A stretch of 47,727 bases of DNA from an uncultured Prevotellaceae bacterium (GCA_900318555.1 ONKX01000016.1:1-47727), one strand, 5' to 3'; numbered from the stretch's first letter, positions 8,653 to 18,404 are shown. Numbers and translations are program-made. Notes: a model not told the origin generated them from the sequence alone.

Positions 8653-8803
8653 TTTGTAACGAAATGATATATTTTTAATGCAGAATGTTATCAAAAAGAA
8701 AGTTTTATTATGCCCACACTTTACAAAATGTAAGTTTCTTAGATTTTTAACAATCAAAAAGTAAGCAGAATAATGGCTATTTATACAGAATGTATTACTT
8801 TTG
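8653..8803 (+). promoter_or_regulatory. Iteron-type promoter of the second amt, twin of the glnB promoter
   Basis: Sites equivalent to those before glnB start at 8662 (AAATG), 8694 (AAAAG), 8726 (AAATG), 8757 (AAAAG) and 8788 (GAATG), spaced 32, 32, 31 and 31 bp. TACTTTTG (8796-8803) lies 8 bp after the last, as at glnB. The distance from TTTACAAAATG to the -7 box is 76 bp in both. The sequence between sites has drifted while spacing is kept, which suggests selection on the sites. Confidence 0.7.
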
Positions 8804-8843
8804 CATCCGGAAACAACACAGAATATATATATAAAGAAAAGTT

Positions 8844-10241
8844 ATGAAGACTTTAAAGGTAAAAAGACGTTGGATAATCCTGATGACGGCAATGACACTG
8901 ATAGCCGTCGCAGGGTTGGCGGTAGGAGAACCGTCGTTTGATTGTGACTGGTCGGTGATCTCAGCGGCCGACGTGGCGTGGCTCATTACAGCCACGATTT
9001 TCGTTTTGATGATGACACCCGGTCTGTCGTTCTTCTACGGCGGAATGGTAGGTGCGAAGAATGTGATTTCGACGATGTTGCAGTCGTTTATCGCCATGGG
9101 ACTGATATCCGTTCTCTGGGTAGTGATTGGTTTCTCGCTGTGCTTTGGCGACGATATAAGCGGTGTGATTGGTAATCCGCTGACATTCCCGATGTTCCAC
9201 GGCGTAGGCGGTGCCGTCTATACGACACCCGCAGGCAATGTACTGGGTGGTGCGACGATTCCGTTGGCATTATTCGCCCTGTTCCAGATGAAGTTCGCCA
9301 TCATCACCCCGTCGCTGATTACGGGCTCGTTTGCTGAGCGCGTCAGGTTCTCGGCCTACATGTTCTTCATGATGTTTTTCTTCTTCGTGATTTACTGTCC
9401 GCTAGCCCACATGACCTGGCATCCTGAGGGATTGTTCATGAAATGGGGTGTCATCGACTTCGCAGGCGGTATCGTGGTGCATGCATCGAGTGGTATCGCA
9501 GCGTTGGCAGGTGCTATCTTCCTGGGACGACGCAAGGCTGAGACACGCAAAAGCGAACCAGCTAATATCCCCTTTGTACTTCTGGGTGCTGCAATGTTGT
9601 GGCTAGGCTGGTTCGGTTTCAATGCGGGTTCGTCGCTACACGCTGACGGCGTGGCTATCAAGGCGTTCCTGAATACAAACACCGCCTCGGCAACAGCGAT
9701 GATGACATGGATATTCTTCGACTGTCTGCGCGGCCGTAAACCGTCGGCCATGGGTGCCGCTGTGGGTTGTGTAGTTGGTCTCGTGGCCATCACACCATCG
9801 GCAGGTTATGTCACCGTCGGGCAGAGCATCTTCATTGCCTTTGTCATTACGCTCATCTGTAACATCGCTGTCTATTGGCGTTCGCACTCACAGATTGACG
9901 ATGCCCTCGACGTGTTCCCCACACACGGCACTGGTGGTATCTTTGGTACGGTGCTGACGGGTATCTTCATCCAAGAGGGCCTCATCGCAGGTACGTGGGA
10001 TGGTTTTGTGATTTTCCTCTACCATCTGCTGGCCATCGTCATCGTGTTTGTTTATACCTTCGCTATGAGTTGGTTGGGTTACAAACTCATCGACAGCCTC
10101 ATCCCCATGCGTGTGTCGGCATTTAGTGAAAAGGTCGGTCTCGACTTCTCGCAGCACGATGAGCACTACGGACTGGCGCACATCGGCGAACGAGAACTCG
10201 CTGAGTACGAAGAGCACATTAGGGAAAAGGTAAAAAAGTGA
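8844..10241 (+). CDS. amt: Ammonium transporter Amt (second, intact)
   Basis: This is a complete 465-residue Amt/MEP channel with about 11 membrane segments after an N-terminal hydrophobic signal segment (as in AmtB). Pore features are intact: phenylalanine gate region FQMKFAIITP, twin histidines in VVHASSGIAAL and PTHGTGGIFG, the GSFAERVRFSAY loop, and WFGFNAGSS. The C-terminal cytoplasmic tail (about 45 residues, charged, GLAHIGERELAEYE) is where PII proteins normally dock. It is only distantly similar to the first amt, so the two are old paralogues and not a recent duplication. The twin promoter suggests joint control with glnB. pyrG follows after 37 bp and may be co-transcribed. Confidence 0.95.
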   Translation: MKTLKVKRRWIILMTAMTLIAVAGLAVGEPSFDCDWSVISAADVAWLITATIFVLMMTPGLSFFYGGMVGAKNVISTMLQSFIAMGLISVLWVVIGFSLCFGDDISGVIGNPLTFPMFHGVGGAVYTTPAGNVLGGATIPLALFALFQMKFAIITPSLITGSFAERVRFSAYMFFMMFFFFVIYCPLAHMTWHPEGLFMKWGVIDFAGGIVVHASSGIAALAGAIFLGRRKAETRKSEPANIPFVLLGAAMLWLGWFGFNAGSSLHADGVAIKAFLNTNTASATAMMTWIFFDCLRGRKPSAMGAAVGCVVGLVAITPSAGYVTVGQSIFIAFVITLICNIAVYWRSHSQIDDALDVFPTHGTGGIFGTVLTGIFIQEGLIAGTWDGFVIFLYHLLAIVIVFVYTFAMSWLGYKLIDSLIPMRVSAFSEKVGLDFSQHDEHYGLAHIGERELAEYEEHIREKVKK

Positions 10242-10278
10242 AAAAGTAAAAATAAGCAAACTTCAAAACAACTAAAAA

Positions 10279-11880
10279 ATGAACACAAAGTACATTTTCG
10301 TTACGGGCGGTGTGGTTTCCTCGCTAGGCAAGGGAATCATCTCTGCTAGTATCGGTAAACTGTTGCAGGCACGTGGTTACAAGGTCACCATCCAGAAGTT
10401 CGATCCTTACATCAACATCGACCCTGGCACGCTGAACCCCTACGAGCACGGTGAGTGCTACGTGACGGTGGACGGTATGGAGACCGACCTCGACCTGGGG
10501 CATTACGAGCGGTTTACAGGTATTCACACCACCCGCAACAACTCGATTACCACAGGACGCATCTACAAGACCGTCATCGACCGCGAGCGGCACGGCGACT
10601 ATCTGGGCAAGACCATTCAGGTGGTGCCACATATCACGGACGAGATCAAACGGCGGATGCTGCGTGAGGGTCTCGACGAGGGATTGGATTTCGTGATTAC
10701 AGAGGTGGGCGGTACGATTGGTGACATCGAGAGTGCACCATTTATGGAGGCCATCCGACAGTTACGTTGGCAATTAGGGCGCGATGCGGTGTGCGTACAT
10801 CTGACGTATGTGCCGTATCTGAAAGCCGCCGACGAACTGAAGACGAAGCCCACGCAGCACTCCGTAAAGGAACTGCAAGGGATGGGTATCCAGCCCGACA
10901 TCCTTGTCCTCAGAACCGAACGCCACCTCAGCGACTCCATACGCTTGAAGGTGGCATCTTTCTGTAATGTCGATTTGGAGTGCGTGGTACAGAGCGAGGA
11001 CATGCCGAGCATCTACGAAGTGCCTGTGAGCATGCAGAAACAGGGACTCGACGCCGCCATCATGCGCAAGATTGGCATTCCTGTTGGCGAGACGCCATCG
11101 ATGCAATCGTGGCACGACTTCCTCGAAAAACAACGCAATGCGAAGCGCGAGGTACATATCGGTCTCGTGGGCAAATACGATCTGCAAGATGCCTATAAGA
11201 GCATTCGCGAGAGTCTGAATCTGGCAGGTATCTACAACTATGTGAAGGCTAAGATTCATTTTGTGAATAGCGAGGATATTACGGCTGAGAATGTCGCCTC
11301 GAAGTTGGAAGGTATGGCAGGCATCGTGGTCTGTCCAGGGTTCGGTCAGCGTGGTATCGAGGGTAAAATTATTGCGGCAGAATACACTCGAACACATGAT
11401 ATTCCCACCTTCGGCATCTGCTTAGGTATGCAGATGATGGTGATCGAATTCGCACGCAATGTATTGGGTTACAAGGATGCGAATAGTGCTGAGATGAACC
11501 CTGATACGCCGCACAACGTCATCGACATCATGGAGGAGCAGAAGAATATCACCCAAATGGGTGGTACCATGCGACTGGGTGCTTACGATTGTGAACTCGT
11601 CAAGGGTAGCCACACATACGAAGCTTACGGCGAGAAGTCACTTATCAGCGAGCGCCATCGCCATCGCTATGAGTTCAACAATAAATACAAGGAAGAATAC
11701 GAATCCGCTGGTATGAAGTGTGTGGGTATCAACCCTGCCGCCGATCTTGTCGAGATTATCGAGATACCAGAAAAGCGATGGTATATCGGTGCGCAGTTCC
11801 ATCCAGAATATTCTTCTACTGTACTACATCCACATCCTCTGTTTATGTCGTTTATTCAGGCTTGCGTCATATCGAAATAA
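10279..11880 (+). CDS. pyrG: CTP synthase
   Basis: This cytoplasmic enzyme makes CTP from UTP, ATP and glutamine. The complete 533-residue protein has the N-terminal synthetase domain (IFVTGGVVSSLGKGI P-loop, then DPYINIDPGTLNPYEHGE) and a C-terminal class I glutamine amidotransferase domain with the nucleophile motif FGICLGMQMM and the His/Glu pair near FHPEYSS. Length matches the family (~535-545). It is the first of four consecutive glutamine-using biosynthetic genes and is followed after 27 bp by the PurF-type gene. Confidence 0.97.
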   Translation: MNTKYIFVTGGVVSSLGKGIISASIGKLLQARGYKVTIQKFDPYINIDPGTLNPYEHGECYVTVDGMETDLDLGHYERFTGIHTTRNNSITTGRIYKTVIDRERHGDYLGKTIQVVPHITDEIKRRMLREGLDEGLDFVITEVGGTIGDIESAPFMEAIRQLRWQLGRDAVCVHLTYVPYLKAADELKTKPTQHSVKELQGMGIQPDILVLRTERHLSDSIRLKVASFCNVDLECVVQSEDMPSIYEVPVSMQKQGLDAAIMRKIGIPVGETPSMQSWHDFLEKQRNAKREVHIGLVGKYDLQDAYKSIRESLNLAGIYNYVKAKIHFVNSEDITAENVASKLEGMAGIVVCPGFGQRGIEGKIIAAEYTRTHDIPTFGICLGMQMMVIEFARNVLGYKDANSAEMNPDTPHNVIDIMEEQKNITQMGGTMRLGAYDCELVKGSHTYEAYGEKSLISERHRHRYEFNNKYKEEYESAGMKCVGINPAADLVEIIEIPEKRWYIGAQFHPEYSSTVLHPHPLFMSFIQACVISK

Positions 11881-11907
11881 CGTTATAACGTCATAACGAA
11901 AAAGATT

Positions 11908-13662
11908 ATGGAACAATTAAAGCATGAGTGTGGTGTGGCGATGATTCGCCTGTTGAAGCCCTTGGACTACTACGAGAAAAAGTATGGTACGTGGGCCTAT
12001 GGTTTCAACAAGCTGTATCTGATGATGGAGAAGCAGCACAACCGCGGACAGGAGGGGGCTGGTATCGCTTCCGTCAGTCTGACGAAGGAGCCAGGCACGG
12101 AGTATATGTTCCGTGAAAAGGCCGAGGGCAAAGACGCCATCACCGAGATATTCAGTCGTGTGACGGAGGAGATGGCTGGCGAACTGCTGATGGGGCATCT
12201 GCGCTATTCGACGACAGGCAAAAGCGGACTGACATTCGTACACCCCTTCCTGCGTCGTAACAACTGGCGGGCCAAGAATCTCTGTCTGTGCGGCAACTTC
12301 AATATGACCAATATCGACGAGGTATTCCAGTTCCTTACCCAACAAGGTCAGTCACCGCGTATCTATGGCGACTCGTACATCACGCTGGAACTGATGGGCC
12401 ATCGTCTGGACCGCGAGGTGGAACGCTTGTTCGCTGAGGCCAAGGAACAAGGATTGCAGGGTACCGATATCACCGACTATATCGACAACCACGTGGAGAT
12501 GGCCAACGTGCTGCGTAAGACGATGAGCCACTACGATGGCGGCTACGTGATGTGCGGATTGACCGGCTCTGGCGAGATGTTCAGCGTCCGCGACCCTTGG
12601 GGCATTCGTCCAGCGTTCTGGTATCAGGACGACGAAATCATTGCCCTCGCCAGTGAGCGTCCCGTATTGCAGACCACCTTCGACCTGCAGGCTGAGAATA
12701 TCCGTGAATTGCAGCCCGGTCAGGCACTTATCGTTCACAAAAATGGCGAGAGCCATTTGGAGAAGATAATGCCTGCCCAACAGCTGAGCGCTTGCAGTTT
12801 CGAACGTATCTATTTCAGTCGCGGTTCCGATCGTGACATCTATCAGGAGCGCAAACGATTGGGTGAGCAACTGACACCAGCCATCCTCAAAGCCATCGAT
12901 GGCGACGTCACCAATACTGTATTTTCGTACATCCCCAACACCGCCGAGGTAGCCTACTACGGAATGACCGACGGTTTCCGCCAACAGGGCTATAACGTTC
13001 GTACAGAGAAGGTCGTCTGGAAGGACATCAAGATGCGCACGTTCATTGCTGACAACTCTGAACGTAACGACCTAGCAGCCCACGTCTATGACATCAGCTA
13101 CGGTTCGCTCAGACCAGGCATCGACAACCTCGTCATCATCGACGACAGTATTGTTCGCGGTACGACACTGCGCGAAAGCATCTTCAAGATTCTCGACCGG
13201 CTGCATCCCAAGAAGATTGTCATGGTGAGCTCGTCGCCGCAGATTCGCTACCCCGACTACTACGGCATCGATATGGCCCGTCTGGAGGAGTTTTGTGCCT
13301 TCCGCGCCACGATGGCACTGATTGAGGAGCGCGGCCTATGGCAACTGGTGAATGACACCTATTTGGCCTGCAAGCGCGAACTGGCAAAGCCGAAGGAAGA
13401 GATGCAGAACTGTGTACGCGCCGTCTATGAGCCTTTCACCGTCGATGAGGTCAACCAGAAGATTGTCGAGATGCTACGTCCTGCGGATATGCAGGCACCC
13501 ATCGAACTGGTGTTCCAGAGCATCGAGGGACTGCACGAGGCGTGTCCCAATCATCCGGGTGACTGGTATTTCACGGGGCATTATCCTACGCCTGGAGGTA
13601 ACAAATTGGTGAATCAGGCGTTTATTAATTATGTGGAGCAGAAATTAAAGAGAGAACAATAA
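11908..13662 (+). CDS. purF: Amidophosphoribosyltransferase (PurF family, Bacteroidetes long form)
   Basis: It would catalyse the first step of purine synthesis, PRPP plus glutamine to phosphoribosylamine. The 584 residues start MEQLKHECGVAMI, with Cys8 as the likely N-terminal nucleophile after propeptide removal. NRGQEGAG and LRYSTTGKSG are the class II amidotransferase motifs, and VIIDDSIVRGTTLRESI is the PRPP-binding loop. It is about 80-100 residues longer than enteric PurF. Bacteroidetes often carry this long form besides a standard purF, so the exact substrate is less sure than the fold. The spacer before it is an ~8-nt repeat (TAACGTTA, TAACGTCA type). It is 6 bp upstream of carA. Confidence 0.85.
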   Translation: MEQLKHECGVAMIRLLKPLDYYEKKYGTWAYGFNKLYLMMEKQHNRGQEGAGIASVSLTKEPGTEYMFREKAEGKDAITEIFSRVTEEMAGELLMGHLRYSTTGKSGLTFVHPFLRRNNWRAKNLCLCGNFNMTNIDEVFQFLTQQGQSPRIYGDSYITLELMGHRLDREVERLFAEAKEQGLQGTDITDYIDNHVEMANVLRKTMSHYDGGYVMCGLTGSGEMFSVRDPWGIRPAFWYQDDEIIALASERPVLQTTFDLQAENIRELQPGQALIVHKNGESHLEKIMPAQQLSACSFERIYFSRGSDRDIYQERKRLGEQLTPAILKAIDGDVTNTVFSYIPNTAEVAYYGMTDGFRQQGYNVRTEKVVWKDIKMRTFIADNSERNDLAAHVYDISYGSLRPGIDNLVIIDDSIVRGTTLRESIFKILDRLHPKKIVMVSSSPQIRYPDYYGIDMARLEEFCAFRATMALIEERGLWQLVNDTYLACKRELAKPKEEMQNCVRAVYEPFTVDEVNQKIVEMLRPADMQAPIELVFQSIEGLHEACPNHPGDWYFTGHYPTPGGNKLVNQAFINYVEQKLKREQ

Positions 13663-13668
13663 TATACA

Positions 13669-14838
13669 ATGAGACAAGCAAGATTAATACTCGAAGATGG
13701 CAGTCAGTTCGTGGGCTGGTCGTTTGGATATGAAGGAGCCCTTCGACCAAACGGGGGGCGGCCTTCTGACAGGGAGCAACACTCCGACATTTGTGTTGGC
13801 GAGGTGGTGTTCAACACCGCCATGTCGGGCTATCCGGAGAGTCTAACAGACCCCAGTTATGCGGGGCAGATATTGGTAACAACTTATCCGTTGATAGGCA
13901 ACTACGGTGTGCCTGACACGGGCAACGGTGCAGACGGTCTGCCACTGTTTATGGAGAGCGACCGCATCCACGCCAAAGCAATCGTTGTCGCCGACTATAG
14001 TGAAACCTATTCACACTGGAATGCCAAAGAGTCATTAGCCTGTTGGCTGAAACGTGAACAAGTGCCAGGCATTACGGGCATCGATACACGCCGCCTGACA
14101 AAGGTGCTGCGAGAGCACGGTGTGATGATGGGAAGGATTATTATTGACCATTCACCATTGACCATTGACCATTGCCATACGGACTACGGCTCCGTCAATT
14201 GGGTGGAACAAGTCAGTTGTAAGGAGGTTATCACTTATAAAGCCGATAGTATTCTCTCACCTCTGACCTCTGACCTCTCACCTCTAAAACGTGTCGTCCT
14301 CGTCGATTGCGGCGTCAAGGCAAATATCATTCGCTGTCTCATCCGTCGTGGCATTGAGGTGGTGCGTGTGCCTTGGGACTACGACTTCAACCAGTTGGAG
14401 TTTGACGGACTCTTCCTCGCTAACGGTCCTGGCGACCCTGAGCGCTGCGAGAAGACAGTGGCACACATCCGCACGTTCCTCAATAATCCAAAGGTGAAGC
14501 CCTGTATGGGCATCTGTCTCGGCAACCAACTATTGGCACGTGCCGCAGGTGCAAATACCTACAAACTGAAGTACGGTCACCGTTCACATAACCAACCTGT
14601 TCAGCAGGTGGGCACTACACGTTGCTTCATCACCTCGCAGAACCACGGTTATGCGGTAGATGACTCCACCCTACCCTCTGACTGGAAACCGCTCTTCGTC
14701 AATATGAACGATGGTTCTAACGAGGGCATCCGTCACAAGACGAACCCCTGGATGTCGGCGCAGTTCCACCCCGAGGCTTGCTCAGGCCCCGTGGACACAG
14801 AGTTTTTGTTTGATGAATTTGTAAAGATGTTAGGATGA
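13669..14838 (+). CDS. carA: Carbamoyl-phosphate synthase small subunit
   Basis: CarA hydrolyses glutamine and passes ammonia to CarB for pyrimidine and arginine synthesis. The 389 residues include the N-terminal domain ([39 protein letters not shown]) and the class I amidotransferase domain with nucleophile CMGICLGNQ and FHPEA. Three stretches look added compared with recalled homologues: about residues 25-44, 158-170 and 195-207. The last two are translated 7-nt repeat arrays that sit in the linker between the two domains. The stop overlaps the carB start (ATGA), so translation is coupled. Confidence 0.95.
   Translation: MRQARLILEDGSQFVGWSFGYEGALRPNGGRPSDREQHSDICVGEVVFNTAMSGYPESLTDPSYAGQILVTTYPLIGNYGVPDTGNGADGLPLFMESDRIHAKAIVVADYSETYSHWNAKESLACWLKREQVPGITGIDTRRLTKVLREHGVMMGRIIIDHSPLTIDHCHTDYGSVNWVEQVSCKEVITYKADSILSPLTSDLSPLKRVVLVDCGVKANIIRCLIRRGIEVVRVPWDYDFNQLEFDGLFLANGPGDPERCEKTVAHIRTFLNNPKVKPCMGICLGNQLLARAAGANTYKLKYGHRSHNQPVQQVGTTRCFITSQNHGYAVDDSTLPSDWKPLFVNMNDGSNEGIRHKTNPWMSAQFHPEACSGPVDTEFLFDEFVKMLG
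14143..14176 (+). repeat. Heptanucleotide array translated inside carA, first
   Basis: Units of the TTGACCA/TTCACCA type with a 7-nt period are read in frame in the inter-domain linker of CarA. The period matches the intergenic arrays at 4447, 6531 and 31062. Confidence 0.75.
14253..14289 (+). repeat. Heptanucleotide array translated inside carA, second
   Basis: About five units alternate between CTCTCAC and CTCTGAC, with a 7-nt period. They encode the [10 protein letters not shown] segment just before the amidotransferase domain of CarA. Confidence 0.75.
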
Positions 14839-16535
14839 TGGAGAAGAAAAAGATAAAAACTGTATTATTGTTAGGCTCTGGTGCCCTGAAAATTGGTCAG
14901 GCCGGTGAGTTCGACTATAGCGGTGCACAGGCATTGAAGGCGCTGAAAGAGGAGGGCATTCACTCGATACTGATCAACCCCAATATCGCTACGGTGCAGA
15001 CCAGTAAAGATGTGGCTGACACCGTGTATTTCCAACCTGTAACCCCAGAATTCGTAGAACGCGTCATCGAGAAAGAACGTCCTGACGGCATCCTTTTGAG
15101 TTTTGGTGGTCAGACAGCACTGAACTGTGGTGTGGAGCTCTACGGAAAGGGCATTTTAGAGAAATATGGTGTTAAGGTGTTAGGCACCCCCGTTCAGGCC
15201 ATCATTGACACCGAAGACCGTGACCTGTTTGTGAAGCGTCTAGATGAGATTGGCGTGAAGACCATCAAGAGTGAGGCATGTTCTACTGTCGAAGAGGTAC
15301 AGAAAGCAGCTCACGAATTAGGTTTCCCTGTAATTCTGCGTGCAGCCTACGCCCTCGGCGGTTTAGGCTCTGGCTTCTGCGACAACGAGGAAGAACTCCT
15401 TGCACAGGCTGAGGAAGCCTTCTCGTTCTCGCCACAGGTATTGGTGGAAAAAAGTCTGAAAGGCTGGAAAGAGATAGAATACGAGGTGGTGCGCGACCAG
15501 TACGACAACTGCATCACCGTCTGTAACATGGAGAACTTCGACCCCCTCGGCATTCATACGGGTGAGTCCATTGTCGTCGCTCCCAGTCAGACGCTCACCA
15601 ACTCAGAGTATCACAAACTGCGTGCCCTTGCCATCAAGATTATCCGTCATATCGGCATCGTCGGCGAGTGTAACGTACAGTACGCCCTCGACCCCAACAG
15701 CGAGGACTATCGCGTCATCGAGGTCAACGCCCGCTTGAGTCGTTCTTCCGCTCTGGCTTCAAAGGCGACAGGCTATCCCTTGGCTTTCGTCGCTGCAAAA
15801 CTGGGATTGGGTTATGGTCTCTTCGACTTGAAGAACTCCGTCACCAAGACCACCAGTGCCTTCTTCGAGCCCGCCTTAGACTACGTGGTGGTAAAAATAC
15901 CTCGTTGGGACCTCACCAAGTTCCATGGTGTGAAGCGCCAGCTGGGTTCTTCAATGAAGTCGGTGGGTGAGGTGATGGCCATCGGCCGCACCTTCGAGGA
16001 AGCCTTGCAAAAAGGCCTAAGAATGATTGGACAGGGCATGCACGGCTTTGTGGAGAACCACGAAATCAAGATTGCGGACATTGCCACTTCACTGCGCGAA
16101 CCTACGGATATGCGTGTCTTCGTGGTATCTAAGGCACTGCAGATGGGTTACAGCGTTGAACAGATTCATCAGCTGACCAAGATTGACCGTTGGTTCCTTG
16201 AGAAACTGAAGCATATCGTCAACATCGACGAGCAGTTGCACGAATACGCCCACTTGTCGGAGGTTTCAGAATTCATGGAACCCAGCGAGTTCAAGGAATA
16301 CCTGCAGTCGCCAGAGGTTGCTCTGCTATTGCGTGCCGCCAAGGTCTATGGCTTCAGCGACTTCCAGATTGGTCGTGCCGTTGGCTTGGAACACCGTATG
16401 AAGATGGAGCAAGCTGGTCTCACCATCCGCAAATGGCGTAAGATGCTGGGCCTTGTACCTACTGTCAATCAAATCGACACTCTCGCAGCGGAATATCCCG
16501 CCCAAACGAATTACCTCTACCTCTCATATTTATAA
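14835..16535 (+). CDS. carB: Carbamoyl-phosphate synthase large subunit, N-terminal half only
   Basis: CarB normally has ~1070 residues: two ATP-grasp halves and a C-terminal allosteric domain. This frame has 566 residues and covers only the carboxyphosphate half plus the oligomerisation domain ([49 protein letters not shown]). It stops after [16 protein letters not shown], at the boundary where full-length CarB continues into the second half. asnB begins 36 bp later, so the other half is absent, not frameshifted. The junction sequence resembles the repeat spacer after pyrG. A repeat-mediated deletion, an assembly join or a true half-size enzyme are all possible. Isolated synthetase halves of this family have been reported to work as dimers. 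Start: 14835 (overlaps carA) or 14838. Confidence 0.9.
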   Translation: MMEKKKIKTVLLLGSGALKIGQAGEFDYSGAQALKALKEEGIHSILINPNIATVQTSKDVADTVYFQPVTPEFVERVIEKERPDGILLSFGGQTALNCGVELYGKGILEKYGVKVLGTPVQAIIDTEDRDLFVKRLDEIGVKTIKSEACSTVEEVQKAAHELGFPVILRAAYALGGLGSGFCDNEEELLAQAEEAFSFSPQVLVEKSLKGWKEIEYEVVRDQYDNCITVCNMENFDPLGIHTGESIVVAPSQTLTNSEYHKLRALAIKIIRHIGIVGECNVQYALDPNSEDYRVIEVNARLSRSSALASKATGYPLAFVAAKLGLGYGLFDLKNSVTKTTSAFFEPALDYVVVKIPRWDLTKFHGVKRQLGSSMKSVGEVMAIGRTFEEALQKGLRMIGQGMHGFVENHEIKIADIATSLREPTDMRVFVVSKALQMGYSVEQIHQLTKIDRWFLEKLKHIVNIDEQLHEYAHLSEVSEFMEPSEFKEYLQSPEVALLLRAAKVYGFSDFQIGRAVGLEHRMKMEQAGLTIRKWRKMLGLVPTVNQIDTLAAEYPAQTNYLYLSYL

Positions 16536-16570
16536 TCGAAATAACGGTATAACGAAAAAAACGAAATATT

Positions 16571-18316
16571 ATGTGTGGAATCGTAGCAATATTAAACGTC
16601 AAGGAGCAGACGCATGCTCTTCGTGATAAGGATGCGATTAAGCGAGAGCAGAGTGGAGTTTGCTCCAGCTCTGCCGAGTGTGAGCATCCTCGCGGCGACT
16701 TACGCCGCAAGGCATTAAAAATGAGTCAGAAGATCCGTCACCGCGGACCTGACTGGAGTGGTATTTACAGTGGTGGCTCTGCCATTCTCGCCCACGAGCG
16801 ATTGAGCATCGTGGATCCTGAATCAGGCGGACAGCCGCTGTTCTCGCCTGACAAGAAGCAGGTCTTGGCAGTGAATGGTGAAATCTACAATCATCAGGAA
16901 ATCCGCCGTCGCTATGCCGGACAGTATGAGTTCCAGACTGGTTCTGACTGTGAAGTCATACTGGCATTGTATCGCGAAAAAGGTATCAACTTCCTCGAAG
17001 ACCTGAGTGGCATCTTTGCCTTTGTGCTCTATGACGAGGAACGCAATGAATTTCTGATTGCCCGCGACCCTATCGGTGTGATACCTCTTTACATTGGTTA
17101 CGACAGCGACGGCACCGTCTATGTCGCCTCAGAATTAAAGGCCCTCGAAGGACAGTGCGAGCGCTACGAGCCGTTCCTCCCAGGACATTACTATTGGAGT
17201 GTCGACCCTGGTCAGAAGTGGTACTACCGTCGCGACTGGATGCAGTATGAAGCCGTGAAGGACAATCCCGCCAGTGTTGAGGCCATTCATGATGCACTGG
17301 AAGATGCCGTCAAGCGTCAGTTAATGTCTGATGTACCTTATGGCGTGCTGTTGAGCGGTGGTCTGGATTCATCTGTCATTTCCGCTATTGCTGAGAAATA
17401 CTCCGAGATGCGTATCGAGGACGACTCGAAGACCAAGGCCTACTGGCCCCGTCTGCACTCGTTTGCCGTAGGACTGAAAGGGGCACCTGATTTGGCAAAA
17501 GCCAAACTCGTGGCTGATCATATTGGCACCGTCCACCACGAAATCAACTACACTATTCAGGAAGGTCTTGATGCCATCCGCGACGTCATCTATTTCATCG
17601 AGACCTACGATGTCACCACCGTCCGTGCCTCTACGCCGATGTATTTATTGGCGCGTGTCATCAAGTCGATGGGTATCAAGATGGTGCTCTCTGGTGAGGG
17701 TGCTGACGAGATCTTCGGTGGTTATCTCTATTTCCACAAAGCACCAACAGCCAAGGACTTCCACGAAGAAACCGTTCGCAAACTCGGTAAACTATATCTG
17801 TACGACTGTCTGCGTGCCAATAAGAGTCTGAGCGCTTGGGGTGTTGAGGGTCGTGTACCTTTCCTCGACAAGGAATTCCTTGATGTCGCCATGCGCACCA
17901 ATCCTGAGGCCAAGATGTGTCCAGGCTCAACGATGGAAAAGAAGATTGTCCGCGAGGCATTCGCCGATATGCTGCCCAAAGAAGTCGCATGGCGTCAGAA
18001 GGAGCAGTTCAGCGATGGTGTGGGCTATTCTTGGATTGACACCTTGAAGCAGATGACCGCCGAAGCCGTCACCGACGAACAGATGGCCCATGCTGCCGAG
18101 CGCTTCCCCATCAACCCGCCAAAGAACAAGGAAGAGTACTACTATCGCAGCATCTTCGCTGAGCACTTCCCATCTGACTCTGCAGCCAAGAGTGTCCCCA
18201 GCGAGGCCTCTGTCGCCTGTTCTACCGCCATCGCTCTCGAATGGGATGCTGCCTTTAAGGGCATGAACGATCCCTCTGGTCGTGCCGTCAAAGGCGTGCA
18301 TGAGCAGGCTTATTAA
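16571..18316 (+). CDS. asnB: Asparagine synthase (glutamine-hydrolysing) B
   Basis: It makes asparagine from aspartate, ATP and glutamine in the cytoplasm. The 581 residues begin MCGIVAI, giving the catalytic Cys2. RHRGPDWSG and NGEIYNH are amidotransferase motifs, and LLSGGLDSSVISA is the ATP pyrophosphatase loop of the synthetase domain. It is about 27 residues longer than the usual ~554. The extra residues, 21-47, are encoded by 16631-16711, a hairpin-forming element between LRDK and ALKMSQK. The final codons and the downstream terminator are repeated at 44.1 kb next to the second C10 protease cassette. Confidence 0.96.
   Translation: MCGIVAILNVKEQTHALRDKDAIKREQSGVCSSSAECEHPRGDLRRKALKMSQKIRHRGPDWSGIYSGGSAILAHERLSIVDPESGGQPLFSPDKKQVLAVNGEIYNHQEIRRRYAGQYEFQTGSDCEVILALYREKGINFLEDLSGIFAFVLYDEERNEFLIARDPIGVIPLYIGYDSDGTVYVASELKALEGQCERYEPFLPGHYYWSVDPGQKWYYRRDWMQYEAVKDNPASVEAIHDALEDAVKRQLMSDVPYGVLLSGGLDSSVISAIAEKYSEMRIEDDSKTKAYWPRLHSFAVGLKGAPDLAKAKLVADHIGTVHHEINYTIQEGLDAIRDVIYFIETYDVTTVRASTPMYLLARVIKSMGIKMVLSGEGADEIFGGYLYFHKAPTAKDFHEETVRKLGKLYLYDCLRANKSLSAWGVEGRVPFLDKEFLDVAMRTNPEAKMCPGSTMEKKIVREAFADMLPKEVAWRQKEQFSDGVGYSWIDTLKQMTAEAVTDEQMAHAAERFPINPPKNKEEYYYRSIFAEHFPSDSAAKSVPSEASVACSTAIALEWDAAFKGMNDPSGRAVKGVHEQAY
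16631..16711 (+). repeat. In-frame 81-bp hairpin-containing insertion in asnB
   Basis: Compared with recalled AsnB proteins this 27-codon segment is extra. It holds a strong stem (GCAGAG-TGGAG with CTCCAGCTCTGC, loop TTTG) near 16649-16674. Its length is a multiple of three and it falls in a surface position early in the amidotransferase domain. It looks like another interspersed element that became coding. Confidence 0.55.
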
Positions 18317-18371
18317 GGCCTATTAACAAGGTGGATTCACATAATTTGGAGAAAAAACCTAACGTATATGA

Positions 18372-18404
18372 ATAAAGCCCGCAACAATTTGCGGGCTTTA
18401 TTTA
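18372..18404. terminator. Bidirectional terminator between asnB and the first C10 cassette
   Basis: The hairpin AAAGCCCGC...GCGGGCTTT has A-rich and T-rich flanks, so it can stop asnB on the + strand and the protease-peptide transcript on the - strand. An almost identical copy is at 44184-44213. Confidence 0.88.
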
